This document shows positions 13,143-26,786 of a stretch of DNA of 64,000 bases, in pieces; position 1 is the first letter of the stretch, and each line of letters begins with the position of its first letter. The position numbers and the translations under genes are program-made. Origin of the DNA: Maylandia zebra (lineage: Eukaryota; Chordata; Actinopteri; Cichliformes; Cichlidae). Under the pieces are notes generated by a model. The model made no database searches, was not told the DNA's origin, and saw only the letters and a program-made list of their open reading frames with translations. The stretch is taken from assembly GCF_041146795.1 (NCBI RefSeq), contig NC_135181.1, positions 1,201,001 to 1,265,000 on the forward strand. Reading direction: 5' to 3'.

Positions 13143-14985
13143 GCCGGAGGGCGAGCGGAGCGCTCCACCAGCCGCCACGGACTGCACAGAAAGAATTTCA
13201 TGTTCCATTCAGTTTGCAGCTATTTCCACTGAAAAAAAATCTCTATATATGCTTGGACTACCTTTCAATGGATCTGCTTCTTGTGTTTGAAACACTCGTG
13301 TGCATGAGAATGTTATTTGCTATAAAAGATCTACACACAACATACAACTAGTGTGCAGGTGCGCACTCACAGTACAAACACACACACACACGCACACACA
13401 ACTCTCGCTACATATAAACACCTCGCACAATTAATATATATAAATATATATATATAGATCTATAAATATGAATATATATTTAAATTATTTAAAGATCAAC
13501 TGCCAAAATGTGAAGTGTGCAAAGTATTTTCCATACAGGTTCATTCTACTGGAGCTTGCGCATCAGTGATGTGCTACGTTGAATTTGCCGCTACTCTATT
13601 TATTGTTCCGAGTTTACTGGCGCTAGCTGTGTGTGTTTCATTATACCGAGTAACGTCAACCGAACCAAATTCCTATGATAATGTATCTGCCTCCAATAAG
13701 ACACTCTATCCATCGTCTCAAGTACCAATAGCTCTAGAAGAGATGGACTTTGTCCAACTTTTCCTTCCGAAAACATGCTCGTGCTGTCGGTAAATACTGT
13801 AAATGTAGTTAATTTGCATGCCTTTAGGTTCTGCCTTAAAAAAAAGCTCCTCATTTTGCATCCTATGATCGATGACAGGAAGCCTTATCGGAGCAGCGCA
13901 ATGACACTTTGGTGGTGGGAGAACCGGGAGAGATCATTTTTACTGACTAGGGAGGAAAAAGTTGACCGCAGTCAGTCCGTCGTATGGGATGTAGGTTTTT
14001 TGTGATTTGTCGAGACGTTTTCTTTTGACTGCTTTAAGTGTGGGAGCATGTTTCCTTGTAGATTAGGTGTGGTACATGTTGCTAAGAACTAAACCCCTGC
14101 TCCACGCGCACTGAAACACAACAATCCAGTCATCATACAAATTAACAGATGTTGAACATGGAGGATTTTTGAAATGAAGTGGAAGCACTGGAGCTAAACA
14201 CTTCAGCAGGAGTTAGATTGTTCTATGTTACCATCGCATCCACTTCGTTCGCGTTCGCCCACGGGTTGCATATCATCACGATGGATTCAGAGGAGTTGTT
14301 TTCTTGTTTGTTTCTTAGGCTGTTGGAGTGTCTTGTTTGTCTTTTTCAGTGGAAGTAAATGAGTGCTAAAGCAGCAAAAGGAGCAGTGAATGACGTTTCA
14401 TTACTACCAGAGGACGGCCCTTTCCGTAAAGCCGTGTGTTTAGTAGATCGGACGATTTTTGCCCCCCTCCTCAACCCCTCAAAGTCTTTCTCTCTAACCA
14501 GTCAGTCAGACTTTTTGTACTTTTTTACTCCTTTTCTCTCACAAATTGTACACGTACTGATGCATACCAAGTGTAGAGAAGTTCAGTGAAGCGCAGTGCC
14601 CCGCCCAAGAATGCTTTGGAAATCACCTGTTTGCCCATTTTCCAGCCTGCGTAAAACCACCGGTATTTTACGAGCTAGCGGAGGATAGAGGAGACGTGAC
14701 GTGTCATAATATACACAGTACTGCAATAAAGATATATCATAGCAGTCCATCGTCATCTTACAGCAGTGTGACTTGTCCCCCTGTCGAGTTTCTAATCTGA
14801 ACTTCTTTACATGAACATCTTTGGCCAGATAATGTTTCTAATTACAACTCTGTTATTATTCTTACTGCTATCAAGATACCAAATGTAAGCAATGGCAACC
14901 GTGTACGAGGATTCTTTTGTAGCATGTATTGTGTCCCTGACGACATGGCTGCACTACTCCCTGTGTTGTGGTTTAATCTAATAAA
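13143..14985 (+). other. vsnl1 3' untranslated region (inferred)
   Basis: Sequence after the vsnl1 stop includes a (CA)n tract (about 13377-13400), an AT-rich tract near 13430-13490, a candidate poly(A) signal at 14723-14728 and a better-placed AATAAA at 14980-14985. A long 3'UTR is typical of this gene. The exact end is inferred. Confidence 0.55.
14980..14985 (+). terminator. Candidate vsnl1 polyadenylation signal AATAAA
   Basis: A canonical AATAAA followed within about 25 bp by a GT-rich segment (ttgtctgctcag). It is assigned to vsnl1 because it is the nearest downstream + strand signal in a plausible 3'UTR. Confidence 0.45.
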
Positions 14986-17900
14986 AGGAGTTCAATGGGC
15001 TGTTGTCTGCTCAGTTACTTAAAGGTCAATCATGGAGGCACGCTCGTGGTCCCCAACCTTCGGTCTCATGTGGCCCCTCATAGTTACCTATGCTGATGTC
15101 GTTGTTTAAGCTTAGAGCTAGCGAGACAAAAAGGTGTCACTGATACGATTGGACACATATTAGCATTAGCTGTTCTTCTGGCTAATACATTTATTTCTCA
15201 ATTACCTTAAAGTAATAATTATTACAAACCCAATTTCAAATACACAATGCTAAGATTTTTTATTCTCAGTGGAACATAGAAAACATACCAAAGGTTTAAA
15301 CTGAGACATTTTACTATTTCATTCAAAATATTAGCTCTTTAAGTGGAACTGAAAAATATAACATTTTGCAAATAATGTGGTGAACTTCGTCACATGACTG
15401 ACGCAGGCAGCGTTTCTCAGAAGTGTCGGCAGAGGTTCACCAATCTGCAAAAAACATTCAAATTCAAAATGAGCTAATGTTTCTCTTAAAGCTTTTCTCA
15501 GTGATTGTTATTAAACTTTTTAGTTTTCACCTGTCTAAGCTTTATTTTCATCACTTTTAATAGTTTAACTAATACTCCTACCGTCTCCTCTTTGGTTACT
15601 TGTTCTCTTTTTCCATTATTCTACTTATTTCAGATGAATTACACGTCGTGCAGCCGTGATGACAGAGAACATTTTCACAGTCCTATAAAACATATCATAC
15701 TTTCTTACTGTTTCTATGGGAAGGAAGACAGTAAGGAGCACCGACACTGACAAAACAAAACAATGTCGTTAGTAGGCAGCCTTTGTATCGTGCTGCTATT
15801 CGACCGCTCAAGTCACACCATCATTAAGGGTTTACATATTAAGCCAAACTAAATCAATACTATAGAAATAACAACTATTAAATAAGATGTTTCAGCACTT
15901 TTCATACAACCAATAATTTAAAAAGAACACTGATGTGGTTATTCGGTCTCTGCAGTCACTTGGTGCTAACTGAGAGTTTTAAACAGCACTCAGGACTCTT
16001 GGCCCAAGAAACACGACCGTGTACTCAAAATGTTCATTTATCACAGTGTATGTGTGGGTTCTCCTACACACTGCGATACACATCTGTTGGCTTAAGCAAA
16101 CTGGCCACATTGATCAAGTTTTCTGTTCGTAGGCAGATGTTCAGCAGAAACAGCTGGAAGGTCGTCAACAAGAAAAAAACCCTACGAACAAATAATAAAA
16201 TAATAAAAATAATAAAATAAATAATAAATAATAAAATAAATAATAAATAATAATAATAATAATAGAATAATATTAATAATAAAATAATAAATAAAAATAA
16301 TAAAAAATAAAAATAATAAAACGTGAGCGTATTCGCTCACACAAATGGTGACGGAATTACCCAAAATAAACTACACAAAAACAAAGAGTGAAAACGTTCC
16401 ATTGAACACAAATGTGTAAAATCAAGTATATTTCCTCACAGCTACACTCAAGGTAGGTTGGTAGGTTTTAGCCGACATTAATTATTTCCAATTCAATCCC
16501 AATTATTTCCTGTTTCACTACATTTCAACTTCCATTCTATACTTTTACACAAGGGCGTAGATTTGGTTTTGGCGTCGGTGGGGACGGACGATCCGACCAC
16601 TGAACCTGCCCTGTTTCTTTTTTTGTCCTTTTTGTCTTTGCTTCTTGATAAAAAAGGAGAAGTATACTTGCCTACATATGCTATTCTACCTGCTTTTAAA
16701 CCATTTAAAATTACAATTCATAGTTTTATATGTGAATTATATAATGTTAAATTACTATTAAACAAATGACTGACGAAGTATTTCAGGCTTTAGTTTACTT
16801 CAGCCATATTCCATATAAATCAGGTATCATACAAAAATAAAAATGGCTTCAAATACAGTCATGACAATAAAAGAATATGACTTTAAGGACTTAACAACAT
16901 TACTTCAGTTATACTACACCAACATCTGTTATATTTTGGCACTAAGGGAACACTGAGTGACCTGCTGGGTTTTGTCCATAAAACTACTCGTCTAAGATGA
17001 CCTCAGAGTCAAAGATCTCTCAGCAACATTATGCAACAGTTTAGACACTGTTGCCCCGATCAAGTCAGTGAGCTTTTTATTCTAAACATGAACTACGGTT
17101 ACAGCAACAGACATGGGCTACATGCCCCACACAACAACTCAATGTCCACTATGTGAAGCAGCCAAACACAGGCCTGCTCCTCTCACTAACTGAGATAAAC
17201 TGCTGGCATATTGGTTTTACATCTATACTGTCCAGTCTGTCCTGGTGGACATACAGTAGCATTGTTTAATCTCATTTGAGTCATTGTTGACCTTAGCCAT
17301 GTTTTTAGTCTTCTGAGAGCACTGAAGCTTCTTTCAGCCTCAGTACCTGCGTTTTATCCTCAGATTAAAAGTATTATTCTGTGCTTGATGTGCCTCACCT
17401 TTGGCCCTGGCTCCTCCCCTCTGACTGCACTAGGACATATTGCCACCTGATAAAATAACACATGGCTTTGTGCCATATAAACAGTGAGACATGTCAATTC
17501 AGATTCTTTGTCAAACATACACTAATGAATCAATTTACATCAGCAGCCTAACAATTGTCATGATAATAAAAATATATTACAAGTTAATCTATAGCATCAA
17601 ATCATCAGTCAGTCACCTCTGAGCTACAACATGGCAGAGCTGCCTCTGTCACCTGATGAATGACAGTGAGACACTCCACATACATGCAGTCACACATGTG
17701 CTTCAAATACAGTCACAAACCACCAGGTCATCATCCAGTTTCACCTGTGATCTTGAGTCACCATTGCTCTCTGAGCTTTGTGTTGGTTCTGCTGTCACCT
17801 GACAAACAGGACAAACATGACAATAAGAATAAAATGTGCAGCTGCTTCAGTGTTTCTGTCACTTTGTGCAGATCTTGACTCATCAGTAATGTTTGTAGGC

Positions 17901-18389
17901 TGAGTGCATTTTTAAAACAATTTGTGCAAACTGCACTACCAGGTGGAATATTTGCAAAATCATGACGACCTCGTGATATTTTGTCTCAAAGATTAACCCT
18001 ATGAATACGTCAGTGCCGTTAGGATGAAATTATTGTGTCACCAACATGTTAACGTTAGACATATAATTCTAACAGCCTCTGTAAATTAATATCATGGCTG
18101 CTCAAAGCTGCCGTTTTCTCTGACAGTTTCAATCAAAATTAGAAACGCTGCTCTGAGACTGAGAGAACTAACAGTGCTGCCTGCTGTGCAGGTAGTTTCC
18201 CAAACACGTTATTCATGGTTACATACAGTTTTAGACTGATGTGGGCCAAAGCCTAGCATACCCTTCCGTCCATGCTTTTACAAAGGAAATATATAAAGTG
18301 TACATTAAAGATTCCACTTTACATTTGTGAGTCCTCCGAGACTGGGATCGTTCGCTTCTAAAGAACCACGGCAATAAAACAAGATGTTT
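14986..18389. other. Intergenic stretch between vsnl1 and sf3b6
   Basis: No gene was recognised. Fragments resembling the ends of hAT-type repeats occur at about 15048 ('ggtccccaaccttcgg') and 16552 ('gggcgtagatttggt'), but their partner ends were not located. An AAT-rich low-complexity tract is listed separately. Confidence 0.45.
16178..16322. repeat. AAT/ATAAA-rich low-complexity tract
   Basis: About 145 bp consist almost only of A and T in interleaved AAT, AAAT and AATAAA units. It is a microsatellite-like expansion. The open frame read antisense through it (isoleucine, leucine and tyrosine runs) is an artefact of composition. Confidence 0.9.
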
Positions 18390-18975
18390 CTGTGAAGGTT
18401 CTCAGTCATCCAGGTCATCGTAGTCAAAGGAGCTTGCAATGACCTCCACACCTCCACAGGACAAGACTCAGCAGTCCATCTGCATCTAAAGGTCAAAGGT
18501 CACTCTTTCGAGGATGCCAATGTTCACATTTTGGACAGAGAGGACAGATGGTTTGAAAGAGGAGTGAAAGAAGCATCTATGTCCACTGTGAGCGACCATC
18601 TTTGAACAGAGGCGGGGTTTACGACACCAACTCTCTGCCATCTATAATCCAGTTTTGAGATCCTTCCCAGACGCCTTAACGCCCACTCACATCCTGGGCC
18701 ATCTGACCTCAGGAAATCACATGATAAGGTGGGGCCAGGTTTCACAATGAACACACCCGAAACTCTGGCTGATTGGGACCCACACCCAGTTTCACACCTT
18801 GGCTCAGGCGATTAGAGGATCATCAGGGGGTCTTTTTGTCCCTCTGTGGGGGGTCACTCCCACTAGGTTTATATCTGGGACTCTCCACCATGTGACCTTA
18901 GAACTGAAGAAGCTTCTCAGATGAAGGTGAAACGTCTTCAAGTAACTTAAAGAAGTCCAAAACAAGATGTTATCA
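18390..18975 (+). mobile_element. Penelope-like retroelement 3' remnant (GIY-YIG region and terminal sequence)
   Basis: In one frame from about 18456 the sequence reads QDSAVHLHLKVKGHSFEDAN followed by VHILDREDRWFERGVKEA (to about 18570). This is the characteristic C-terminal block of the GIY-YIG region of fish Penelope-like elements, as I recognise it from memory. A degenerate continuation and then the terminal 'gaagcttctcagatgaagg...gaaacgtcttcaag' segment (18909-18942) follow. Stops interrupt the frame after the motif. The reverse transcriptase is absent, so this is a 5'-truncated dead copy. Confidence 0.7.
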
Positions 18976-20141
18976 ATCCACTGAATGTCAGAAGTGATGT
19001 GTTTAGTCTTGTTTACTGTACTTAACAGTCCAGTTAAGCATAATTAAGGAAAAGCGATTAATCCGGTTCCTGTAAGTGTTGAGCTGGTAGTTATTATTAG
19101 ATAATTACAGTACGTCCTACTGTCAAGCAATAAAAAACAAGTACTGTTGGAATTGTTTTGGATTTGCACTCCTTGCTGTGATCTTCAGCCACACATCTGT
19201 TAGCTCTAACAGGTACTTGATGTAAAATTCAAATGTGGGTCCTTATTTCAGATTTACTGGTATACATAAAAATAATGCCCTAATTTACTAAAAGGCCATA
19301 GAAAACCTTGTAATGACGCAGCTAATAAAATCATCTGAAATGTCCTTGTACAACCACTAGGTGTCACTATTAAGGAATGATTTAATGTTAATATTAAAAT
19401 TGTGATCGTCTTTTCTTCCTCTGGAAATCCTGTGTTTTCCTGGTAATACTTTGGAATGCAAACACTGTTCAGAGGAAGTGACTGAGAAAGCCTGTGGTGT
19501 TTACCCATGACTCTGCACACCACTGACTGCACAGAGGTCACCATGCGGCTCTCGTCTCCACACTCATCATCCCACTGAAACCCCAGGGATGCATCACAAG
19601 CCATTTAAAACCTGAGGCAAACTAAGAATCGGCCGACCCCTAACCCTTGTGCAAATGTGGAAAATGCACAGTCTATTGATCTAAATGGGTTCACGCAGAG
19701 GACAGCATTTCCACTAAATTACATCTACAGTATGTTAAAAACACAAGGAGATGGCAGCTTTTAGAAAAAAAGATTTATTTTATAGAAATGAAAATCCATG
19801 GTCAGCTTTAAATTAAAAGTATGGAGAGAAAAGCAATGTGCTCTAGCAGACTTTAACATGTTGCCCTGGGTGAAAACTAGGACGTGTCTCCTGCTAAAGA
19901 GGTTGTCTCGCTTGTCAATCACTTTGACAGGAACACAACAAAAATTTAAAGTTAAACTGACAAGCAGATTTTGCCCTGGTCTGAACTCAAATACTGACGG
20001 TGTAACCAGGTTCATACAGATTTGATCATGAAAATCAGAAAACCAAAATAAGGATGTATAAGCAACAACTGTACTAGAACAAACCAGTCCAAACAGAGCA
20101 ACATGTCACATCTAGAACTGAAAAGAAATGCTTTATGAAGA
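18976..20141. other. Non-coding stretch containing the sf3b6 3'UTR
   Basis: The part below 20141 is downstream of the sf3b6 stop codon (minus strand). Apart from the polyadenylation signal at 19774-19779 I recognise nothing in it. Confidence 0.5.
19774..19779 (-). terminator. Candidate sf3b6 polyadenylation signal
   Basis: TTTATT on the + strand is AATAAA on the minus strand, about 360 bp after the sf3b6 stop codon. It is a reasonable 3'UTR end for this gene. Confidence 0.5.
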
Positions 20142-23100
20142 CTACTTTGGAGGGTCTGTGTTGATGCCGTATTTCTCTTTTAGCAACTTCAGCTGTTCTT
20201 CTTTCTTTTTTGTGTCCATTTTCTGGAAAGCCTGCGAAAAGAGTTGATTAAAAAAAAGTACATGAATATTCTGTTCATTTTATAGAAATGCAAAACTATA
20301 TATTATTTAATATTAAAGCACAGACTAAGCCCTGTTCTGTGAGAGCACTTTGTCCTCATTTGTGTGTCGGCACTGCAGGGATAGTTTGGGGAACTTTAAG
20401 TCTTTATACATGTTTAGAAGTAGCTGAGGAAATACAACAAAATGCTGATTCATTAAAGCACAATTACACGTGATTTTCTGCCTTTGGCATCTAAACACTG
20501 AAAAAGTGAAGACTGAAAACAAAGGATTACAACAAAGTTTTTAAAAAAGCCATACCGGCTGTATTTGCACCCTCTGTTTCTTCTCAATGTAGCATAAAAG
20601 CATTTAAGTGATGGAGGGGGTGGTGCTACAGCTACTCTGTTCCTCGCGTGCTGGCCAAAGACTCGAGCTCTGCTATCATCAGGAAAGCAATGACACAGCA
20701 ATGACATGTTTTGCTGTGTCATTCACCAGCTGGCTGTTAGGTCATGTTAGCAGTTATACTGTCAGCTCAAACGCAAACATTGAGAAGCCCTGAAGCTATC
20801 TATGTAGCTTGGAGGAACAGAGTTACTTTCAGGGACCTCCAAGAACCATGTGGTCCAAAAGACCTTTGTGCCTGCAGTGATGTAATGCTCATACGTACTC
20901 TGTTTGCATTGTAGTAGAGGACCACGAGGTAACGATTGCAGACATTGAAGCCTGACAGGTGGTCACAGGCGTTCTTGGCATCAAAGATGTCTTCATATAC
21001 GACATAAGCGGTTCCTCTTGTTTCAGGCGTGTTCCCTCTACGAAAAACATCAGACACAGGAAATCATTACCAGACCTACTGATGGTGGGTGACAGTGGGG
21101 CATTTTCCTGTTTTCTTAGCCCTCTCTTATTTCCTGTGTTATTATTGTATACACATGACAGCGGGGTGTTTTTTTAATTAAATGTTAGACCTCCTCTGAG
21201 CTGAATAAAGTGGACTTTTTAAAAAATTATTACTTTACTGGCCAGGACATCCAGGAGCTCTCTCACTGCAATGCAGGGAATACACGACCTTTGGGACATG
21301 CCAGTATAGTAACCTTATAGTTCTGGGACCGTGCATGTGCAGCTGGTGCCATTGCACTGAACAATCACATGGACTAGTCTGTATAAAGGCAAATAAGAGT
21401 CCACACAGGTCTGTTGGATTTTATGTTCTTGAAGAACGCTGGCAGAGTCAGAGCTCTGGTCAGGACCATCTTTCTTCTCATCAGCAGTGGAACTTTTAGC
21501 AACCTCATCGTCACTAACCTTAGACTGAGTGAATTTAAAAACACTGTGATTTTAGCCATTATTTACTTGTTTGAGGTTATGGTCCGGCTAGCTTTGGATT
21601 TACACTGTTTGTGACTTTTTGTGGAGATTTTACTGGAACATTCGCTTAAATTTGCCCACTGCCTGCATGCTGAAAACACAACTTTAAGAAAGCGTGCTAC
21701 ATTTGCTAAATATCTCACCTGTTTATCCCCTGATTAGGGATAGTGGCTTTGTTAGCGACATTTGTGGATCAAATTCAAACCTCGAGCAATCTTCACCCAG
21801 TACAAACACCTAAAACTACATTTATTAAGACTAATTTAAAACATGGAGCCCTACTTTTAAAAAACTGTCATGTCAACTATCAAACAGGTGTTTAAAGCCT
21901 CTGTCAGTGCGCCCCAGGGCAGCTGTGGCTACAATGTAGCTGCCATCACCAGTGTGTGAATGGGTAAATCGTTTTGGGGTTCATGGGGACTAAGTAAAGC
22001 GCTATACAAATACAGGCCATTTACCATTTAAAGCATTAGTTTTCAGCTAGTTATCCATCCGGATACTGTCCACAGTGAGGGGGGGGGGGGAAATCTCCAT
22101 CCATTACATTTTGGCTTTGCTTTTTCTCACTTCAACTTTGAAGTGATGCACTCAATGAGATAATGTGAAAGAAGTATTTCTTTGTCCTTTTTTTGCAAGA
22201 TTTTCAAGTTGAAGAAGCAGCAAAAACAAGAGAAGTCAATGCTTGACTCTGATAACTATAAGTTTATGTATTCTATCAACCTTTGTATAGGATTCTATGC
22301 AGAGTGGTTTTGTTTTTGTTACAACATTTGTAAAGTTTCTTAATAAACATATTTGAGGATCTAATGGAGAGGGTAACTAAAGGTTTTGACATAATGTTGG
22401 AAAAGTTATGCCAGAATGTACCTTTGTGCAAAACCACGTACTGTGCAGGAATGAACCCTCCTCAAGGCTACATCTAAAGCACAGCCTACATAACGCTGGT
22501 TTATATTTATGCAAATTTTTTGCCGAATTGTACGTTTGATGGAGAAAGTCATAATGGGTCAGTCTGTATCTGCAATTAATGGTTGCACTTAAACATTTCT
22601 GACATAATTGCGACCCTCGTTTTGCATCACTTGTTACATGCAAATCACAGCCCCACATCTCCCTTGACCTGTGACCCCGGTTCTGGAACAGCACACATTA
22701 AGACAGAATACACTTTTGAAATAAGACCAGGCGAGTTTCCTTCATGGAGCAGTTTTTAACCAAGTGGCTTTAAGAAAAGATCTTAACTGGAGATATAAAA
22801 CAAAGTTTCTTCAGGACAGATTCTTCTTCCTCAGGTCATCAAAGGACATCAGGGATCCATTCTCATAGCAGTCCTCCACATAATGTCATTATGTCATTTG
22901 CTAGAAGATTGATTTTTATGTACCATCTACCCCACTTTGTACTGTTTATCTCTGAATCCAGTCTTATTATCTTGGCTAGAAGCTCCGGGCTAATACAAAG
23001 TTTAGAGGAAATGCTTCAGAAATTCAGTCGTGATGGTCATACCTTGCGGTTTCTTGCAGTCAGTGCTCTAACGCAATAAAATTACCACCAAATTCAAATT

Positions 23101-24431
23101 TAGATCAGACTTTGAACAAATAATGTGCCATAATACAAAACTATTAGATGAGGAAGGACAATTTGTTTAGCAAAATAGCATAATTTGTTTGCACCTCTTC
23201 CTCTGAGGCTGCCATTTTTTGTTTTTGGTCTGTCTATTCTCATTGTGAACACACCAATGAATGCTAAGATTCCTGATCATGCATCAGTAAGGAACTTAGC
23301 TATGTTTCAGATCTGATACACATGTCGTAACTCATTATGGTGTAACCTGGTTGGAAACGCTTGGGAAAAGAAAGACTATTTTATTGCATACAACAGTGCT
23401 TGCCGCAGCCTGTGGGGCATCTGCTCTGCCAGCCCTTCTGTCTGCTCACCCAAGGTACCCTGGAGCTAGCTAACAATGCTTAGTCCTACAGTGGTGGACA
23501 GTATGTCCTTGGTTTTTTAACATGGAGAAAAGTGACCTCCTTAGACTGCTTTTAAGTTTCAATGTACCTGTTTTTTACAGAGTTATCAGTTCTGTGACTA
23601 GTTAGCTAATGTACAGTAAAGTAGCAGAAAGATGTAGTGCTTTTATGTCCACTTTAAATAATTGAGAGATTTGAATAACATTTGAAGATATTGGTCAAAG
23701 ATAGAGAAAGACAGATAAACGTGGAGTCCAACTCCAAAATATGACTTCATGCACTTCAACTGCTATTTCTGAAAATCTACAGTGAAACACTTACGTTCTG
23801 ATTTGTCGTATTGGTCCATATTTCCCAAAGATATCATACATTTCCTCTGCTGTGATCTTATAAGGAAGATTCCTGACATACAGGATTCTGTTCACCTCAG
23901 GAGGTAATCGGATCTGCAGCACAAAAAAACAATAAAACAGTTCGGATAAATAAACACTGTTGAAGTTACGACTACTGACGAGCATTCAACACAAAGCTAC
24001 CGCGGAAACGTAGCTTGTAGACATTTAACTCAAACCTTGCCGGAGTTAAGTTAAATCAGTAGTAAACCGTTTTATTTTCTTCCTTTTATTTTACCCACCA
24101 GCCCCTTCAACCCTCTCCTGCCCTTACGTATACAACTCAGACATTTAAACTAACGACCAAAGCCCGAACAGCATCAATCATCTCAAACAGAAGACGACTT
24201 TAACCGTGTGCTCAAGATAGACATCATAAAAAGCACCAACGAGAAATGTTACGATACAATGTTGTTGTTTTCATTTTGCTAACGTGCTAAGTGGCTAACC
24301 GTGCGCTAACACAAGCTAAGGCTAGCTTCGAAGCTAACTGAGCTAATGTTTCTGAAGCTCTATTTATCACAAAATTCACAGTCCCACTTTCTCACACTTA
24401 CATTAGCGCGTTTTGCTGCTTGCATAGCCAT
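20142..24431 (-). CDS. sf3b6: Splicing factor 3B subunit 6 (SF3b14a/p14)
   Basis: Four minus-strand exons join in frame: 24402-24431 ([10 protein letters not shown]), 23795-23913, 20899-21037 and 20142-20231, totalling 378 nt, that is 125 aa plus TAG, exactly the family length. Donors are gtaag, gtaagt and gtacgt; acceptors are tgctgcag, ttcgtag and ttcgcag. The product is a single RRM: RNP2-like ILYVRNL (about 20-26) and RNP1-like RGTAYVVY (about 57-64), with a lysine-rich C-terminal tail ending NTDPPK. This subunit of the U2 snRNP SF3b complex binds SF3B1 and sits at the pre-mRNA branch-point adenosine in the nucleus. Compared with the human protein as I recall it, differences are conservative (I to V in YVRNL, V to T in RQIRTGNT). 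Intron 2 is 2757 bp and carries a truncated SINE. Confidence 0.97.
21895..22033 (+). mobile_element. 5'-truncated AFC-like SINE
   Basis: The 3' body of the SINE seen complete at 52990-53299 occurs here: 'ctctgtcagtgcgcccc' through 'acaggccatttacca'. The tRNA-derived head is missing. TTTAAAGC flanks both sides (about 21887-21894 and 22027-22036), consistent with a target-site duplication. It lies inside sf3b6 intron 2. Confidence 0.85.
22078..22091. repeat. Poly(G) tract
   Basis: An uninterrupted run of G within sf3b6 intron 2, close to the SINE fragment. It is low-complexity sequence. Confidence 0.9.
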
Positions 24432-24560
24432 TGTGACGGGTTGTTTCGTTCAAATTAAACCCACGAACGATAAACACGCAGTCCCACCAGGCGCTCGGCT
24501 CTTCTCGTCAAAATGGCAACGGAAGCTGACTGGTGACGTACTTCCGATTTCCGATTGAAC
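24432..24560 (-). promoter_or_regulatory. sf3b6 5'UTR and proximal promoter (inferred)
   Basis: Directly upstream of the sf3b6 ATG on the minus strand is CGGAAGTACGTCA (24534-24546), a joined ETS-type and CRE-like site. A second GGAA-type site and a YY1-like AAAATGGCAACGG (24510-24522, + strand) are nearby. There is no TATA box. This combination is typical of housekeeping promoters. Activity is inferred from motifs only. Confidence 0.5.
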
Positions 24561-25038
24561 CCAAACACAGAGCTTTCCACCAAACCACTCTGTCTCATTT
24601 TCCTAACCTTTAAAGGTGGATAGGTGTTTCTCTCTCACGCTCCCCCAGTCTGTCTACTGGTTTTTGAGACATATATACTAAAAATTTTAGTATAGTCACT
24701 GGGACTTCTTGTTTTAGATTTTTAGGTGCTTCCCTGCTCCACAACACTTGATTCAAATCACTATCTTGTTACCAGGCAGTTGTTGCATTTAATACCAAGC
24801 TGACCACTGGAACACAAAGTTGTACTAACTTACAGGTAATGGGAACAATAATGTTTTATAGAGGGAAAGATTGTGATTGTACAGCTCAGCTCATTCCCTC
24901 AGGAAGGATCATGAACTTGACTGACAGTAAGAGAGTGGACCCCAGACTTTGATGTGAGAAACAGTTAAGAGGTCATGGGCATCAGTTAAGAGTCATGCAT
25001 ATGGGGCGAGTAATATTGGGTCTGCAAATTATATATGT

Positions 25039-25077
<39 letters not shown>

Positions 25078-26786
25078 AGGAACTTGTAGAACACTTTGTA
25101 AAGGGAGATGTCTCAGTTTCGTTAGGTTCTACACCAATAGTGAAGTCAAGAATAGTCAACAGATAGAACCACATGGGCCTATAACTGTGCTTACAGACTA
25201 ACTCATTCATGCATGAGCACAGCCGCACACACTTATTTGGTTGTTGGATTAAATGTTCAAATGAAAATTACTTTCGTGTTTGCTAAAAAAAAAAAAAAAA
25301 GAGCTTTGGGACGAAGCCAGAGTTTTGACACTTTGCTTACAGCTTTGAGCATCCATGCATCCATGTGGCCATTACGCACTGGTTCTGATGACATCTCGCC
25401 CTTCTAAAGACAACACTGCTTGTAGCAACTATCACAGCCACAACAGGTGCAAGATATGATTTTTTTAGATATTAGATTTCGTGCCACAGACTTTCTTCGT
25501 CACATTTGCGTGACTTATTTAAATATTCTGCCCCTTGCAGGATGACTACTCAAATCACAAGAAAATGTACCTTTTGAATACAGCACTAAAAAAAACAAAT
25601 ACTATGGCTGTGAGCAATAAAGCATAATTATCATATATCCTTATCTTTTATATAATTATAATAAAAACTTTGGTTAGGGAGGGGGTGTTCACTCTGATTT
25701 CCCAGATATCATAAGCACTTTTACTCTTTTGAGATGACAGTCTCTGCTACATGAAAAATGCAACATTAGCATCCTTGCTCTTCTTATTACATGACACAAC
25801 TGTGTGGCAGGTTGCACACACATTATTAAAGGTCTGTGGTACCTTTATTACTGTTCTTACACTGGTTTTGTAAGATAAGAGAGCAGCTGTGTGATGTTAA
25901 ATAAAAACACGTGCTCACATTTAATGATGCTGAAGTTCTGTAATCATACCAGTGCTTAGCTCTGCAAATGTCTATGTCCGAATATGAGTACTCATACTGC
26001 TAGTAGCTTTTGAACTTTATCTGCATAGAGTGGCACATTTCCTTTTGTCCTGTTTGTGTGGAGGAAGGATTCTGGTGAAATAACTCCTGAGGCAACCTTT
26101 CCTCTTTCCTCCACCCACTTCTGCAAAAACAGGAGCTCTTAAACATAATTAAGCTTTCTTTCTTTTGGCATTTATTTACTTCAAGACAAATATGAGTCAC
26201 AGCTAATTCATAGAAAATGAATTTCTCACCACCCTATTTTTGTCTTATTTTCTCATTGTGAGTTCTTGAAAATATTTTTTTCTTATGGAAAGTTCCAGCT
26301 CATATCAATTCTGAGGAAATAGCAGGATTTTGTTTTTACACATTATAGTTTCCTGAGCATGTGCAGTTTTCAAAAAGTACAAGGTATTTTGCGGTCTGCG
26401 CATTTCTTACTGTAAGGTCAGGTCAGCTGGCAAGATGATTCAAATGGTCTTTTTAATTGATAAACAGACAATAACTGCATACGTTAATATTTTTATATAT
26501 AAAAGTTGCTAAAGCAAATATTTTACTTTCAAAATAAATATTTATTGCCATTAAAATTAAACTAAAACTAAGTGGGTGTATTTCTGCTCTGTGTGTTTTG
26601 GCCAGTTTTACCCCTAACAAATACCTCATGTCTGTTCCTTATATATATATATATATACACACCTCATATATATCTAACCTCACCCAAACTATTTATACTG
26701 TCAGAGTGCTTGGTTACAGCATTGGTACAACCTGTTTTATTTTTGCACCTGTTAACAACAACAATTGGCAAGTGAACAATATTAAG
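24561..26786. other. Intergenic stretch between sf3b6 and tdrd6
   Basis: No exons were recognised. It contains a (GT)18 microsatellite (25041-25076), a poly(A) run (25285-25301) and an AT dinucleotide run (26640-26657). Confidence 0.5.
25041..25076. repeat. (GT)n microsatellite
   Basis: An uninterrupted array of about 18 GT dinucleotides. It is likely to be length-polymorphic. Confidence 0.97.

Noticed and set aside
16182-16364. Hydrophobic minus-strand frame rich in Ile, Leu and Tyr
   Set aside because: It is produced by an AAT-rich low-complexity tract.
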